DNA from: CATQGW01 sp965262235
GTDB lineage: Bacteria > Chloroflexota > Dehalococcoidia > Bin125
DNA length: 64,000 nucleotides
Direction of reading: 5' to 3'
NCBI GenBank assembly: GCA_965262235.1
Contig: OZ253504.1
Span: 2,666,001 to 2,730,000 of the forward strand
The notes under the pieces are model-generated. The model ran no database searches and was not told the DNA's origin. It saw only the letters and a list, made by a program, of their open reading frames with translations. Positions 1 through 7,029 of this stretch are shown piece by piece; within the stretch, counting starts at the first letter, position 1, and every line of letters starts with the position of its first letter. The position numbers were made by a program, and so were the translations under genes.

Positions 1-207
1 ATCAGCCAGACCGCGGGGATGGGCCCGTACAAGCCAAGTACCACAATCGACTTCATCGAGGGTCGGCAGATGGAGGTCGAAGCAATCTTCGAGGTCCCCG
101 CCCGCCGCGCATCCGAGCTGGGCGTGGCCGTCCCAACGATGGATCTCATCGCGTCAGTCGTGCGGGTGCTGGATGGGCGTCGGGTGGGGGAGTCGGGAGG
201 TCGGTGA
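1..207 (+). CDS. Ketopantoate reductase-like protein, C-terminal end (partial)
   Basis: The frame is open from the window edge and ends at TGA 205-207. The 68 visible residues match the helical C-terminal domain of the ApbA/PanE family (2-dehydropantoate 2-reductase): the YKPST...DFIEGR stretch, followed by E(V/I)xAIF and ELGVAVPTMD, is the usual 'KPS...D...GR..E' substrate-domain signature. In that family the enzyme reduces a 2-oxo acid with NADPH. The Rossmann half lies outside the window, so whether the substrate is ketopantoate or another oxo acid cannot be told, and no symbol is given. Confidence 0.75.
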   Translation: MSQTAGMGPYKPSTTIDFIEGRQMEVEAIFEVPARRASELGVAVPTMDLIASVVRVLDGRRVGESGGR

Positions 208-338
208 ACCGTCGGCGGCGGGTGCGCGGAGCTGTGGCGGCGATGGCCGATCCCGACGACTCGCCTATTCTGGACGGCGTACTCGACCCCGAGGCCGGCG
301 AACCGCTCGTCCGGCGCGGCGGCGTGGGCCATGAGTGA
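204..338 (+). CDS. Possible small ORF, 44 aa, between two genes
   Basis: A GTG at 204 overlaps the stop of the previous gene, and the frame runs to TGA 336-338, 3 bases before the GTG of the methylase gene. The end-to-start overlaps resemble an operon, and the ORF holds an acidic stretch (MADPDDSPILDGVLDPEAG). An internal ATG at 243 is an alternative start. No family is recognised and there is no clear ribosome binding site, so this may be spacer. Confidence 0.25.
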   Translation: MNRRRRVRGAVAAMADPDDSPILDGVLDPEAGEPLVRRGGVGHE

Positions 339-341
339 CCA

Positions 342-3300
342 GTGAGTGACGCGCCGGAGTTGCGACGGGCCGTCAAGGCTTACCTCGACGCGATCTCGCG
401 AATCAGCCGCGTCGGGACGCCCGAACTCTCGCACTACACCGCGCTCGACAACCTGTTCGACGCGATCGGTGACCAGCTCAAGCCCAGGGTCCGCGCAGTC
501 GTTCATCACTCAGAGGCGGGCGGCGACCAGCCTGACCTCGGCCTCTTTTCCACTGCCGCCAAGGAGCCGCTGTCCGGAAGTCCCGACCGCGGCGTGGTCG
601 AGGTCAAGGGTTCCGAGGCTGACCTGAACCAACTGATCGCCTCCGCACAGGTCACCAAGTACTGGCAGGCCCGCCACCTCGTACTCGTCACCAACCTCCG
701 ACAGTTCGCGCTGATCGGTGAGAACAGCGGCGGTGCCAAGACCACGCTCGAACGCTATGCGCTCGCCGACACCGACGATCAGTTCGAAGAACTGCTGAAG
801 CACACCACCCGCGCCGCCAATCAGCACGGCGTCTCGCTCGGTGAATACCTCGCGCGGGTGATGGAGCACACGGCTGCGATCTCCGAGCCGCGCGACCTGG
901 CACGGCTGCTCGCTTCCTATGCCCGCGACGCGCTGCAGCGCGTCGAACGCGCAGCGGCGGAGGAGGACTCCCTTCAGCCGATTCGCGCAGCGCTCGAGCA
1001 GGCGTTGGGCATGCGCTTCGAGGATGAGCGCGCCGAGGAGTTTTTCCGCTCGACCCTCGTGCAGACGCTCTTCTACGGCGTCTTCGCCGCCTGGGTGCTC
1101 TGGGCGCGGGCCGGCAAAACAGGGCGGTTCCGCTGGAAGGACACCGTCGATTATCTGCGCGCGCCCGTGCTGCGAATGCTGTTCCACCAGCTCACCGACC
1201 CCGGTCGGCTCGAACGGCTCGACCTCGTGGACGTGCTCGACTGGACTGAGGCCGCGCTGGAGCGGGTTGACCGCGACGAGTTCCTCAAGCGCTTCAGCCA
1301 GGGCGAGGCGGTGCAGTATTTCTACGAGCCGTTCCTCGAAGCCTTCGACCCCGCCCTGCGTAAGCAGCTCGGCGTCTGGTACACCCCGCGCGAGGTGGTG
1401 CGCTACATGGTGGCGCGTGTCGACCGGGCGCTGCGCGACGACCTGGGCATCGCGAAGGGGCTGGCCGACGAGCGGGTCTACGTGCTCGATCCGTGCTGCG
1501 GGACGGGCGCGTTCCTCGTCGAGACGCTGCGGCGGATCGCTGAGACTGAGCAGGCCGGCGGCCTGGGCGCATTGGCCGCCGCGTCGGTGCGAGAGGCCGC
1601 TGCGACGCGGGTGTTCGGCTTCGAGATCATGCCCGCCCCGCTGGTCGTCGCACACCTCGAAGTCGGACTCGCAATGGAGCAGTTGGGCGCAGGACTCGGG
1701 GACGACGAACGCGCCGGCGTCTATCTGACCAACGCGCTGACCGGCTGGGAGCCACACACGACCAAACAGCTGCCCTTCCCGGAGCTGGAGCAGGAGCGCA
1801 AGGACGCCAACGCTGTCAAGCAGGACCAGCCGATCCTCGTCGTGCTCGGCAATCCGCCCTACAACGGCTTCGCCGGCGTCGCCGTCGAGGAGGAGCGCGA
1901 GCTGTCGCGGGCCTACCGCTCCGTGCAGGGCGGCGACGTGCCCAGGCCGCAGGGGCAGGGCCTGAACGACCTCTACGTGCGCTTCTACCGCATGGCCGAG
2001 CGGCGGATCGCCGAGAAGACCAAGCAGGGCGTTGTCTGCTTCATCTCCAACTACTCCTGGCTCGACGGCCTCTCCTTCCCCGGCATGAGACAGCGCTACC
2101 TCGACGCCTTCGACATCGTCCGCATCGACTCGCTCAACGGCGACAAGTACCGCACCGGCAAACTCACGCCCGACGGCCAGCCCGACCCCAGCGTCTTCTC
2201 GACGCCCGACGACCCCGTCGGCATCCAGGTCGGCACGGCGATCGCGACGCTGGTGCGGAAGGGCGCCCACCAGAGCGCGGAACAGGTCGCTTGGCGCGAG
2301 CTGTGGGGCGTCGGCAAGCTGCAAGCGTTGGAGGAATCGTCGGAATCGGAGCCATCAGCGCACTACCAACCAATCGCCCCGATGCCCGGTCTGGGCCTGC
2401 CCTTCGCCCCGGTCGCCGTCAGCGACGACTGGTTCGATTGGCCGTCGTTGGTGGATCTGTTTCTGAGGTCGTTTCCTGGAGTGAAGACGAGCCACGATGC
2501 GGTCGTAGTGGATGTCGACCGTGACCAGCTGAAGAAGCGGATCGCAAAATACGTCGAAGCAGATGATTCGAGCTTCATTCAGTATGCGTATCGGCCATTC
2601 GATCGTCGGTGGCTGTATTGGTCTGGGAAAAGCGACCTGCTTGATCGTCCACGAGCGGAGTATCGACCCCACGTGTTCGGCTCGAACGTGTGGCTGTCAG
2701 CGGCTCATCATCTGCGAAAGGGAGCAAGTGAACCACAGACGATCTTCGCGCGAGTGATGGGTTCCCTACACCTCATCGAGCGCGGAGCGAACATGTTTCC
2801 GCTGTACCTGCGGGATGAGCAGTTCGGGGAGCTGGTGGATGGGGTGAAGCGGGTCGCCAACCTCAGCGAGACGGCGCGGCGCTATATCGAGTCGCTGGGC
2901 GCCCAGCCCGAAGACCTCTTCCACCACGTGCTCGCGACGGTGCACGACCCGGCCTACCGCGAGGCCAATGCCGGCGGCCTGCGCATGGGCTGGCCCCGCA
3001 TCCCACTGCCCGACAACGCGTCGGAGCTGGCGGAGTCGGCTGACCGCGGACGCCTCCTGGCCCGACTACTCGACACAGAGTCGGACGTAACAGAGCTGTT
3101 GGATACCTCAATCGCCGTCCCCACGAAGACCGACGGAACCCAAATGCAACCCGCCGACTTCAATGTTTCCGCCAGCTGGGGCCACTTCGGCCAAAACCGC
3201 GCCGTCATGCCCGGCTCGGGCAAGGTGGTGCGTCGGGGCGATGTGGTGGATGTCTATCTGAACGAGGTGACCTATTGGGCGGATGTGCCGTCGGCGGTCT

Positions 3301-3467
3301 GGGAGTATCGGTTGGGTGGCTATCAGGTGCTGAAGAAATGGCTGTCGTACCGGGAGTCAAAGGTGCTGGGGAGGGCTCTGGAGGTGTCGGGCGTGGCTTG
3401 GTTCTCAGAGGTCGCGCGCCGAGTGTGGAGTATTCTGGAGGTTAGGAAAGTCGAGCAACGCAGCTAG
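342..3467 (+). CDS. Single-chain restriction-modification enzyme (nuclease + N6-adenine methylase, Type ISP/IIG-like)
   Basis: 1041 aa with a GTG start. Residues about 60-130 look like a PD-(D/E)xK nuclease: D in QPDLG, then V-E-V-K-G near residue 85. The middle holds the amino-methyltransferase domain with motif I DPCCGTGAFL near 380 and motif IV NPPYNGF near 502, which marks N6-adenine methylation. The last 350 residues resemble the target-recognition domain of Type ISP enzymes (YRPFDRRWLYW, and the ending WxYRLGGYQVLKKWL). Typical Type ISP proteins are about 1,500-1,600 aa with a RecA-like helicase between nuclease and methylase; that helicase is absent here, so the protein is closer to a compact IIG layout. 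The stop is TAG. A convergent TIR-like gene follows after 20 bp, suggesting a defence locus. Function is from family knowledge; the recognition site is unknown. Confidence 0.85.
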   Translation: MSDAPELRRAVKAYLDAISRISRVGTPELSHYTALDNLFDAIGDQLKPRVRAVVHHSEAGGDQPDLGLFSTAAKEPLSGSPDRGVVEVKGSEADLNQLIASAQVTKYWQARHLVLVTNLRQFALIGENSGGAKTTLERYALADTDDQFEELLKHTTRAANQHGVSLGEYLARVMEHTAAISEPRDLARLLASYARDALQRVERAAAEEDSLQPIRAALEQALGMRFEDERAEEFFRSTLVQTLFYGVFAAWVLWARAGKTGRFRWKDTVDYLRAPVLRMLFHQLTDPGRLERLDLVDVLDWTEAALERVDRDEFLKRFSQGEAVQYFYEPFLEAFDPALRKQLGVWYTPREVVRYMVARVDRALRDDLGIAKGLADERVYVLDPCCGTGAFLVETLRRIAETEQAGGLGALAAASVREAAATRVFGFEIMPAPLVVAHLEVGLAMEQLGAGLGDDERAGVYLTNALTGWEPHTTKQLPFPELEQERKDANAVKQDQPILVVLGNPPYNGFAGVAVEEERELSRAYRSVQGGDVPRPQGQGLNDLYVRFYRMAERRIAEKTKQGVVCFISNYSWLDGLSFPGMRQRYLDAFDIVRIDSLNGDKYRTGKLTPDGQPDPSVFSTPDDPVGIQVGTAIATLVRKGAHQSAEQVAWRELWGVGKLQALEESSESEPSAHYQPIAPMPGLGLPFAPVAVSDDWFDWPSLVDLFLRSFPGVKTSHDAVVVDVDRDQLKKRIAKYVEADDSSFIQYAYRPFDRRWLYWSGKSDLLDRPRAEYRPHVFGSNVWLSAAHHLRKGASEPQTIFARVMGSLHLIERGANMFPLYLRDEQFGELVDGVKRVANLSETARRYIESLGAQPEDLFHHVLATVHDPAYREANAGGLRMGWPRIPLPDNASELAESADRGRLLARLLDTESDVTELLDTSIAVPTKTDGTQMQPADFNVSASWGHFGQNRAVMPGSGKVVRRGDVVDVYLNEVTYWADVPSAVWEYRLGGYQVLKKWLSYRESKVLGRALEVSGVAWFSEVARRVWSILEVRKVEQRS

Positions 3468-3487
3468 TCCTTCAGGTGAGTGTAAGT

Positions 3488-4597
3488 TTAGTTCCTTGTA
3501 TCGCTACCCGGGTCTGCCTCTAGTTTCCCCTGCCCGATCACCTTAGCACGTGACATCATAGAAACTGTCTGCTCCGCATTTGTGCTGAGGTAGCGCAATT
3601 GCTTCGAGACTTCATTCCGTGCTCGATTAAACTTCCTTTCTATGCTCGGCATTTCGTCCACGATGGTTGCTGTCTCGTCGATAGTAAAGCGAAAGGCCTG
3701 AACCGACTCTTCACCTCCATCGAGTGCCGTCAACAGAGCTGTGAGCTGTTCCCTGCTCTTGGGATCACTTACGTCCTGAGCTCTCACCACTTCTTCAAGA
3801 GAGGACTGCATGCTCTCAAGGACGTTGCCATACTCAACATTCCTACCCTCCAGCGAGTTAGCATAGTTTTCCAATCCCCGGGCCAATCTTTGGATCGTGA
3901 TAATACGGTCTTTCGTTGTGCTGTTGCCGCGCTCGTTCAGCTGTTGTATTCGCGTGGTCTCAGCTCTCAGGAATTCGCTCTGCTCCTCTGATTCATTTCC
4001 GACGTCTTGGATGATTGTGGTCAAGGCCTGTACGCCTTCTTCGAGCCTGAGGGCGTGATCAAGAACGCCTAGCTCCTCTGCAGGGTCTTCTTCGTGTGGA
4101 AGTAGTGTGATCTCGCTGGCCAGAAGTTGAGGTTCTTGTTGGACACTTGGCAAGAAGTCTGTGACGGGATTGCCGAACGTCGTCGTCCTGTTGAGCAGGC
4201 CTTCTGCATAGCTCGTTATTGTAGTTTGCGCGTTGCTATACCGACCAACGTGGTCGTCGTACTCAATAACACGGTATGATCGGACGTCGAATGGCAGATC
4301 GGCAATGTCCTGGGTGAGCAGAATGGTGGGTTTGCCGAGAGCGTGGGCGATCCCTAACTCGTAGTAGACGTTTCGGTTCGAGCCGGTTAGGTCTGCTACT
4401 ATCAGAGTGCTATCGGCGAGGCCGCGGACGATGTCTTTCATAATGTTCTGGACGTTGTCGATGTCGACCGCGAGCACTACTCGGTATCCAGCCTGCTCTA
4501 GTGCTGGAGTGATGATGTGCTCGAATATGCCTGCGAAGTTGTCGCCAGAGGGCATGATGACAAAGGCGGTCGGTTTCGGGGTGGTGGATTCTGTCAT
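3488..4597 (-). CDS. TIR/nucleoside deoxyribosyltransferase-like protein with coiled-coil tail
   Basis: 369 aa. The first 130 residues have the alternating beta-alpha pattern of the nucleoside 2-deoxyribosyltransferase/TIR-like fold: AFVIMPSG at the start, IVADLTG near 66-72, and NVYYELGIAHALGKP near 76-90, where Glu80 sits at the usual catalytic glutamate of N-glycosidases of this fold. Residues about 180-350 are Glu/Gln/Arg-rich and predicted helical or coiled coil (RGLENYANSLEGRN, SMQSSLEEVV). There is no membrane segment. It is convergent with the restriction-modification gene. A role in NAD or nucleotide cleavage during phage defence is an inference from fold and neighbourhood. The base composition here is clearly less GC-rich than in the genes around it, which fits horizontal transfer. 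Confidence 0.65.
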   Translation of the reverse strand: MTESTTPKPTAFVIMPSGDNFAGIFEHIITPALEQAGYRVVLAVDIDNVQNIMKDIVRGLADSTLIVADLTGSNRNVYYELGIAHALGKPTILLTQDIADLPFDVRSYRVIEYDDHVGRYSNAQTTITSYAEGLLNRTTTFGNPVTDFLPSVQQEPQLLASEITLLPHEEDPAEELGVLDHALRLEEGVQALTTIIQDVGNESEEQSEFLRAETTRIQQLNERGNSTTKDRIITIQRLARGLENYANSLEGRNVEYGNVLESMQSSLEEVVRAQDVSDPKSREQLTALLTALDGGEESVQAFRFTIDETATIVDEMPSIERKFNRARNEVSKQLRYLSTNAEQTVSMMSRAKVIGQGKLEADPGSDTRN

Positions 4598-4628
4598 TCC
4601 GCGTTGTTTTCCTGTCGGGAAAGTACCC

Positions 4629-4899
4629 TCAGCTATTCTGTAGCCAGTCTAGCACATGTGATCGTACACTTGACGCGCAGTGACAAGCTGTCTCCATCCC
4701 CAGCCAGGCGTCCGCTTCACCGCCGAAGGCTCGGTCGAGGCGGGCGGCCATGTCGGCGGTGATCGGTGCTTGCCGCCGGCAGATCGCGGCCAAGCTGCTC
4801 AGGCGCCTGGAGATGCTGGGTAGCTTCGGCGACGGTCGAGTCAAGCGCCTCAACGCAGTCGCGCAGCAGCGTCCGTCCGGGGGGAGGCGGACTCTTCAT
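4629..4899 (-). pseudogene. Frameshifted HigA-type antitoxin remnant
   Basis: The start at 4899 reads PPPPGRTLLRDCVEAL, matching the N-terminus of the HigA paralogues just upstream, and loses frame near 4795. The second half continues in another frame as SLAAICRRQAPITADMAARLDRAFGGEADAWL, matching the helix-turn-helix second half of the same family. No single frame encodes the protein, so it is a decayed fourth copy at the downstream end of the antitoxin series. Confidence 0.7.
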
Positions 4900-4907
4900 C
4901 GGCGTGG

Positions 4908-5192
4908 TCAGGCGGCGCGTTCGATGCGCTTGATCTTGCAGGCCGTCTTGCGGGCTTGCGCGAGGTCATGGGAGGCTTGGCGGCGGAGCCAGAAGTCGGC
5001 GGTGCTGCCGAGGGCCTGCTCGAAGCGGATGGCCATGTACGCGGTGATCGGGGCGCGGCATTCGCAGATCGCGGCCAGCGTCTCTTCGTCGACCTGGAGA
5101 TGCTCGGCGGCTTCAGCGATGGTGAGCCCGAGGGCTTCTATGCAGTCTTCGCGAATGGTGTCGCCGGGGTGTGTTGGGTTCGCGCGCGACAT
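4908..5192 (-). CDS. higA: HigA-family antitoxin, second tandem copy
   Basis: 94 aa XRE-type helix-turn-helix protein of the HigA/VapI group. It begins with the family signature HPGDTIREDCIEALG and the DNA-binding helices TIAEAAEHLQVDEETLAAI, followed by ITAYMAIRFEQALGSTADFWLRRQ. It is roughly three quarters identical to the copy at 5196-5480, with the same ending IKRIERAA, and starts 4 bp after it, so the two arose by tandem duplication. It has no toxin of its own directly upstream. Such proteins normally bind the operon operator and neutralise the HigB ribonuclease. Confidence 0.85.
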   Translation of the reverse strand: MSRANPTHPGDTIREDCIEALGLTIAEAAEHLQVDEETLAAICECRAPITAYMAIRFEQALGSTADFWLRRQASHDLAQARKTACKIKRIERAA

Positions 5193-5195
5193 CGC

Positions 5196-5480
5196 TCAGG
5201 CGGCGCGTTCGATGCGCTTGATGTTGCAGGCGGTCGTGCGCGCCTGGGCGAGGTCGTGGGCGGCCTGCATGCGCAGCCAATGGTCAGCGGTGCTCCCGAA
5301 CGCCATCTCGAACCGAATCGCCATATCCGCTGTGATCGGCGCCCGACACTCGCAGATCGCGCTGAGTAGATCCTCATTCACCTGAAGGTGGTCGGCGGCT
5401 TCTGTGATCGTCAACCCCAGAGATTCGATGCAGTCTTCCAGTACTGTTTCGCCGGGATGATGCGGATTGCTGCGGGTCAT
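5196..5480 (-). CDS. higA: HigA-family antitoxin, partner of the adjacent HigB
   Basis: 94 aa XRE/HigA antitoxin: HPGETVLEDCIESLG, the HTH region TITEAADHLQVNEDLLSAI, then ITADMAIRFEMAFGSTADHWLRMQ. The toxin-first order is the HigBA arrangement: the HigB gene ends at TAG 5490-5492 and this ATG follows 9 bp later. The two genes are in the same frame with no other stop between them, so amber readthrough would fuse them. The start is supported by the closely matching paralogue starts. Confidence 0.88.
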   Translation of the reverse strand: MTRSNPHHPGETVLEDCIESLGLTITEAADHLQVNEDLLSAICECRAPITADMAIRFEMAFGSTADHWLRMQAAHDLAQARTTACNIKRIERAA

Positions 5481-5489
5481 GGCGTCTCC

Positions 5490-5768
5490 CTAGTGGTAGT
5501 TGAGCAAGCGTACATCGCGGACATTCAGGCCGTCGAAGCGGAAAACGATGCGCCAGCGGTTGTTGACTGAGACGGCCCAATGGCCGGCGAACTCGCCGTG
5601 CAGCGGATGGAGACGATACCCGGGGAAGTCCATCGCCGATGGCGTCGCGGCCTCGTCAAGATGATCGAGAATCCTGCGGATTCGCTTCACGAGCTGTGCA
5701 GGCAGGCGCCCCGGATCAGCGTGCAGGTGAAGCCGTTGCAGGCGTCGGTCAGCGAAGTGAACGATCAT
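5490..5768 (-). CDS. higB: HigB/RelE-family toxin
   Basis: 92 aa, the usual HigB length. The whole domain is present: N-terminal MIVHFADRRLQRL, a central helical LPAQLVKRIRRILDHLDEA, then FPGYRLHPLHGEFAGHWAVSVNNRWRIVFRF, the conserved 'P..rlh.L.g...g.wsi.vn..wRi.F.f' core, and a final V.LLNYH. Family members are ribosome-dependent mRNA endonucleases. It is followed immediately by a HigA gene. ATG at 5766-5768. Confidence 0.88.
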   Translation of the reverse strand: MIVHFADRRLQRLHLHADPGRLPAQLVKRIRRILDHLDEAATPSAMDFPGYRLHPLHGEFAGHWAVSVNNRWRIVFRFDGLNVRDVRLLNYH

Positions 5769-5826
5769 GTGGAGAATCTAGCACATGGGTACTTATATGG
5801 CCGCGCCGCAGCCACTGTCCCCACTC

Positions 5827-6111
5827 TCAGGCCGTTGCCTCGAACCCGTCGAACGCCGCTAACAGCTCCCGAGTCTCCCACAGGACGTACGCGGACTGCA
5901 TCGCCAGCCATGTCTCAGCGCCGCCCCCGAATGCTTGGTCGATGCGGATTGCAATCATGGGCGTGATCGGGGCCTCGCAACGGCAGACTTCTTCGAGATA
6001 CGACTCCTGTATGCGGAGCCGTTCGGCTGCCTCGGCGATGGTCAGACCGAGTTCTTCGATGCAGTCACGCAGCAGGGAGCGGCCTGGATGGGGCGGACTG
6101 GCCATCGGCAT
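5827..6111 (-). CDS. higA: HigA-family antitoxin, more divergent copy
   Basis: 94 aa. It shares HPGRSLLRDCIEELGLTIAEAAERL and the ITPMIAIRIDQAFGGGAETWLAMQ block with the other HigA copies but differs in the C-terminal tail (LLAAFDGFEATA instead of the IKRIERAA ending). It starts 13 bp after the toxin-like ORF at 6125-6367, giving a second toxin-antitoxin unit upstream in the same direction. About 58 bp separate it from the next HigB start. Confidence 0.82.
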   Translation of the reverse strand: MPMASPPHPGRSLLRDCIEELGLTIAEAAERLRIQESYLEEVCRCEAPITPMIAIRIDQAFGGGAETWLAMQSAYVLWETRELLAAFDGFEATA

Positions 6112-6124
6112 GTTGAGCGACTCC

Positions 6125-6367
6125 TTAGCGGTGCGCCACGAGGTCGACGTCGGTCGCGTCGTGACCCTCGAAACGGAAGGTGATCAACAGGTCGTCCGAA
6201 ACCCGCACGCCCCAGTGCCCCTCAAGTTCGTCGCCAAGGGCGCGAAGGCGGAAGCCGGGGATGTCCATCTTGGACGGATCGGTGGCGACGTCCAGTCGCC
6301 CCAAGATGTCGGCGATTCGGTCGAGATGCTCGGCCGGGAGATCGTCGCCTGGAACTGAGTCGCACAT
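6125..6367 (-). CDS. HigB-like toxin, N-terminally shortened
   Basis: 80 aa from ATG 6365-6367. The C-terminal part matches HigB closely: DLPAEHLDRIADILGRLDVA, MDIPGFRLRALGDELEGHWGVRVSDDLLITFRFEG and DVDLVAH. The first strand and helix of HigB (MIvhFadrrlqrL in the intact paralogue) are missing; the codons upstream read VNAELAKGDPDMCDSVPG, which is unrelated. The toxin may therefore be inactive while its antitoxin (5827-6111) remains. A GTG slightly upstream is an alternative start. Confidence 0.65.
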   Translation of the reverse strand: MCDSVPGDDLPAEHLDRIADILGRLDVATDPSKMDIPGFRLRALGDELEGHWGVRVSDDLLITFRFEGHDATDVDLVAHR

Positions 6368-6456
6368 ATCGGGGTCTCCTTTCGCCAATTCCGCGTTTAC
6401 TCCCTGACGGTACCCAGATCCGGACAGAGCGACAAAGCGGCACGCTGTTCTGTCGC

Positions 6457-6972
6457 TCACCGATCGAGCGCCGCCGACAACGCGGTGCACCACTCGGCCA
6501 GGGCGGCGGCGCGAGATTTGGGAGTGTTCCAGTGGAGGGGGCGGGGGCTGGTTGATGGGAGCGGGATGAGCTCTGCCTGCATCCCCTTGAAGTGGCGATT
6601 CCATTCGCGCTGGCGGCGGCCGTTGAGCAGGATGGGGAAGGGGCCTCTTGCTTCGTGGAGGAGGTCGATGCGGTTGGCGACGGCGTCGTGGATGCGGTCG
6701 TCGCCGGAGCCCTCGCGGCGGACCTGGCCGTAGAGGTCCCAGACGCCGAGGCCGATGCGGCGCAGCCGGCGCACGCGCTCGTCGTAGGGCGCGGCGGCGC
6801 TCTCGATCACTCCACAGTGCTCCAGCACGCGCCAGAACCAATTTTGCGGGTGTGCGTAGTACTGCTTCGACTCCAGCGAGGCGACGCTCGGGAACGAACC
6901 GAGCACGAGCGCTTGCATCCTGCCCTCGGGCAGGATTGGGGGGAGGCCCCAGAGGAGTGGGGTGGGTGACAT
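6457..6972 (-). CDS. DNA-deoxyinosine (hypoxanthine)/uracil DNA glycosylase
   Basis: 171 aa protein of the uracil-DNA glycosylase superfamily. LVLGSFPSVASLESKQYYAH followed by PQNWFWRVL (residues about 22-50) is the signature of the hypoxanthine-DNA glycosylase group, and the C-terminal LPSTSPRPLHWNTPKSRAAAL is its 'lPStSP' motif. The enzyme removes deaminated bases to start base-excision repair. It is transcribed toward the toxin-antitoxin block but separated from it by about 90 bp, so a functional link is unlikely. An internal ATG at residue 19 is possible, but the longer start keeps the usual family length. Confidence 0.82.
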   Translation of the reverse strand: MSPTPLLWGLPPILPEGRMQALVLGSFPSVASLESKQYYAHPQNWFWRVLEHCGVIESAAAPYDERVRRLRRIGLGVWDLYGQVRREGSGDDRIHDAVANRIDLLHEARGPFPILLNGRRQREWNRHFKGMQAELIPLPSTSPRPLHWNTPKSRAAALAEWCTALSAALDR

Positions 6973-6985
6973 GGCGGTGGGGGAC

Positions 6986-7026
6986 TCCCCCTCAGTCGCT
7001 TCGCGACAGCTCCCCCGCGGGGGGAG
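6986..7026. repeat. GC-rich double-hairpin intergenic repeat, copy 1
   Basis: The sequence is a small hairpin (gtcgcttcgcgac) followed by a C-run/G-run palindrome (tcccccgcggggggag). It lies just beyond the stop codon of the CoA-transferase at 7030-8253. The same two-hairpin design recurs at 8361 and 9937. The flank GGTGGGTG(A/G)CATGGCGG is also shared with copy 2. Confidence 0.7.
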
Positions 7027-7029
7027 CGA

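Noticed and set aside
1..6456. Prophage or integrated plasmid explaining the defence block
   Set aside because: No integrase, structural phage gene, replication gene or attachment repeat was found in this part.
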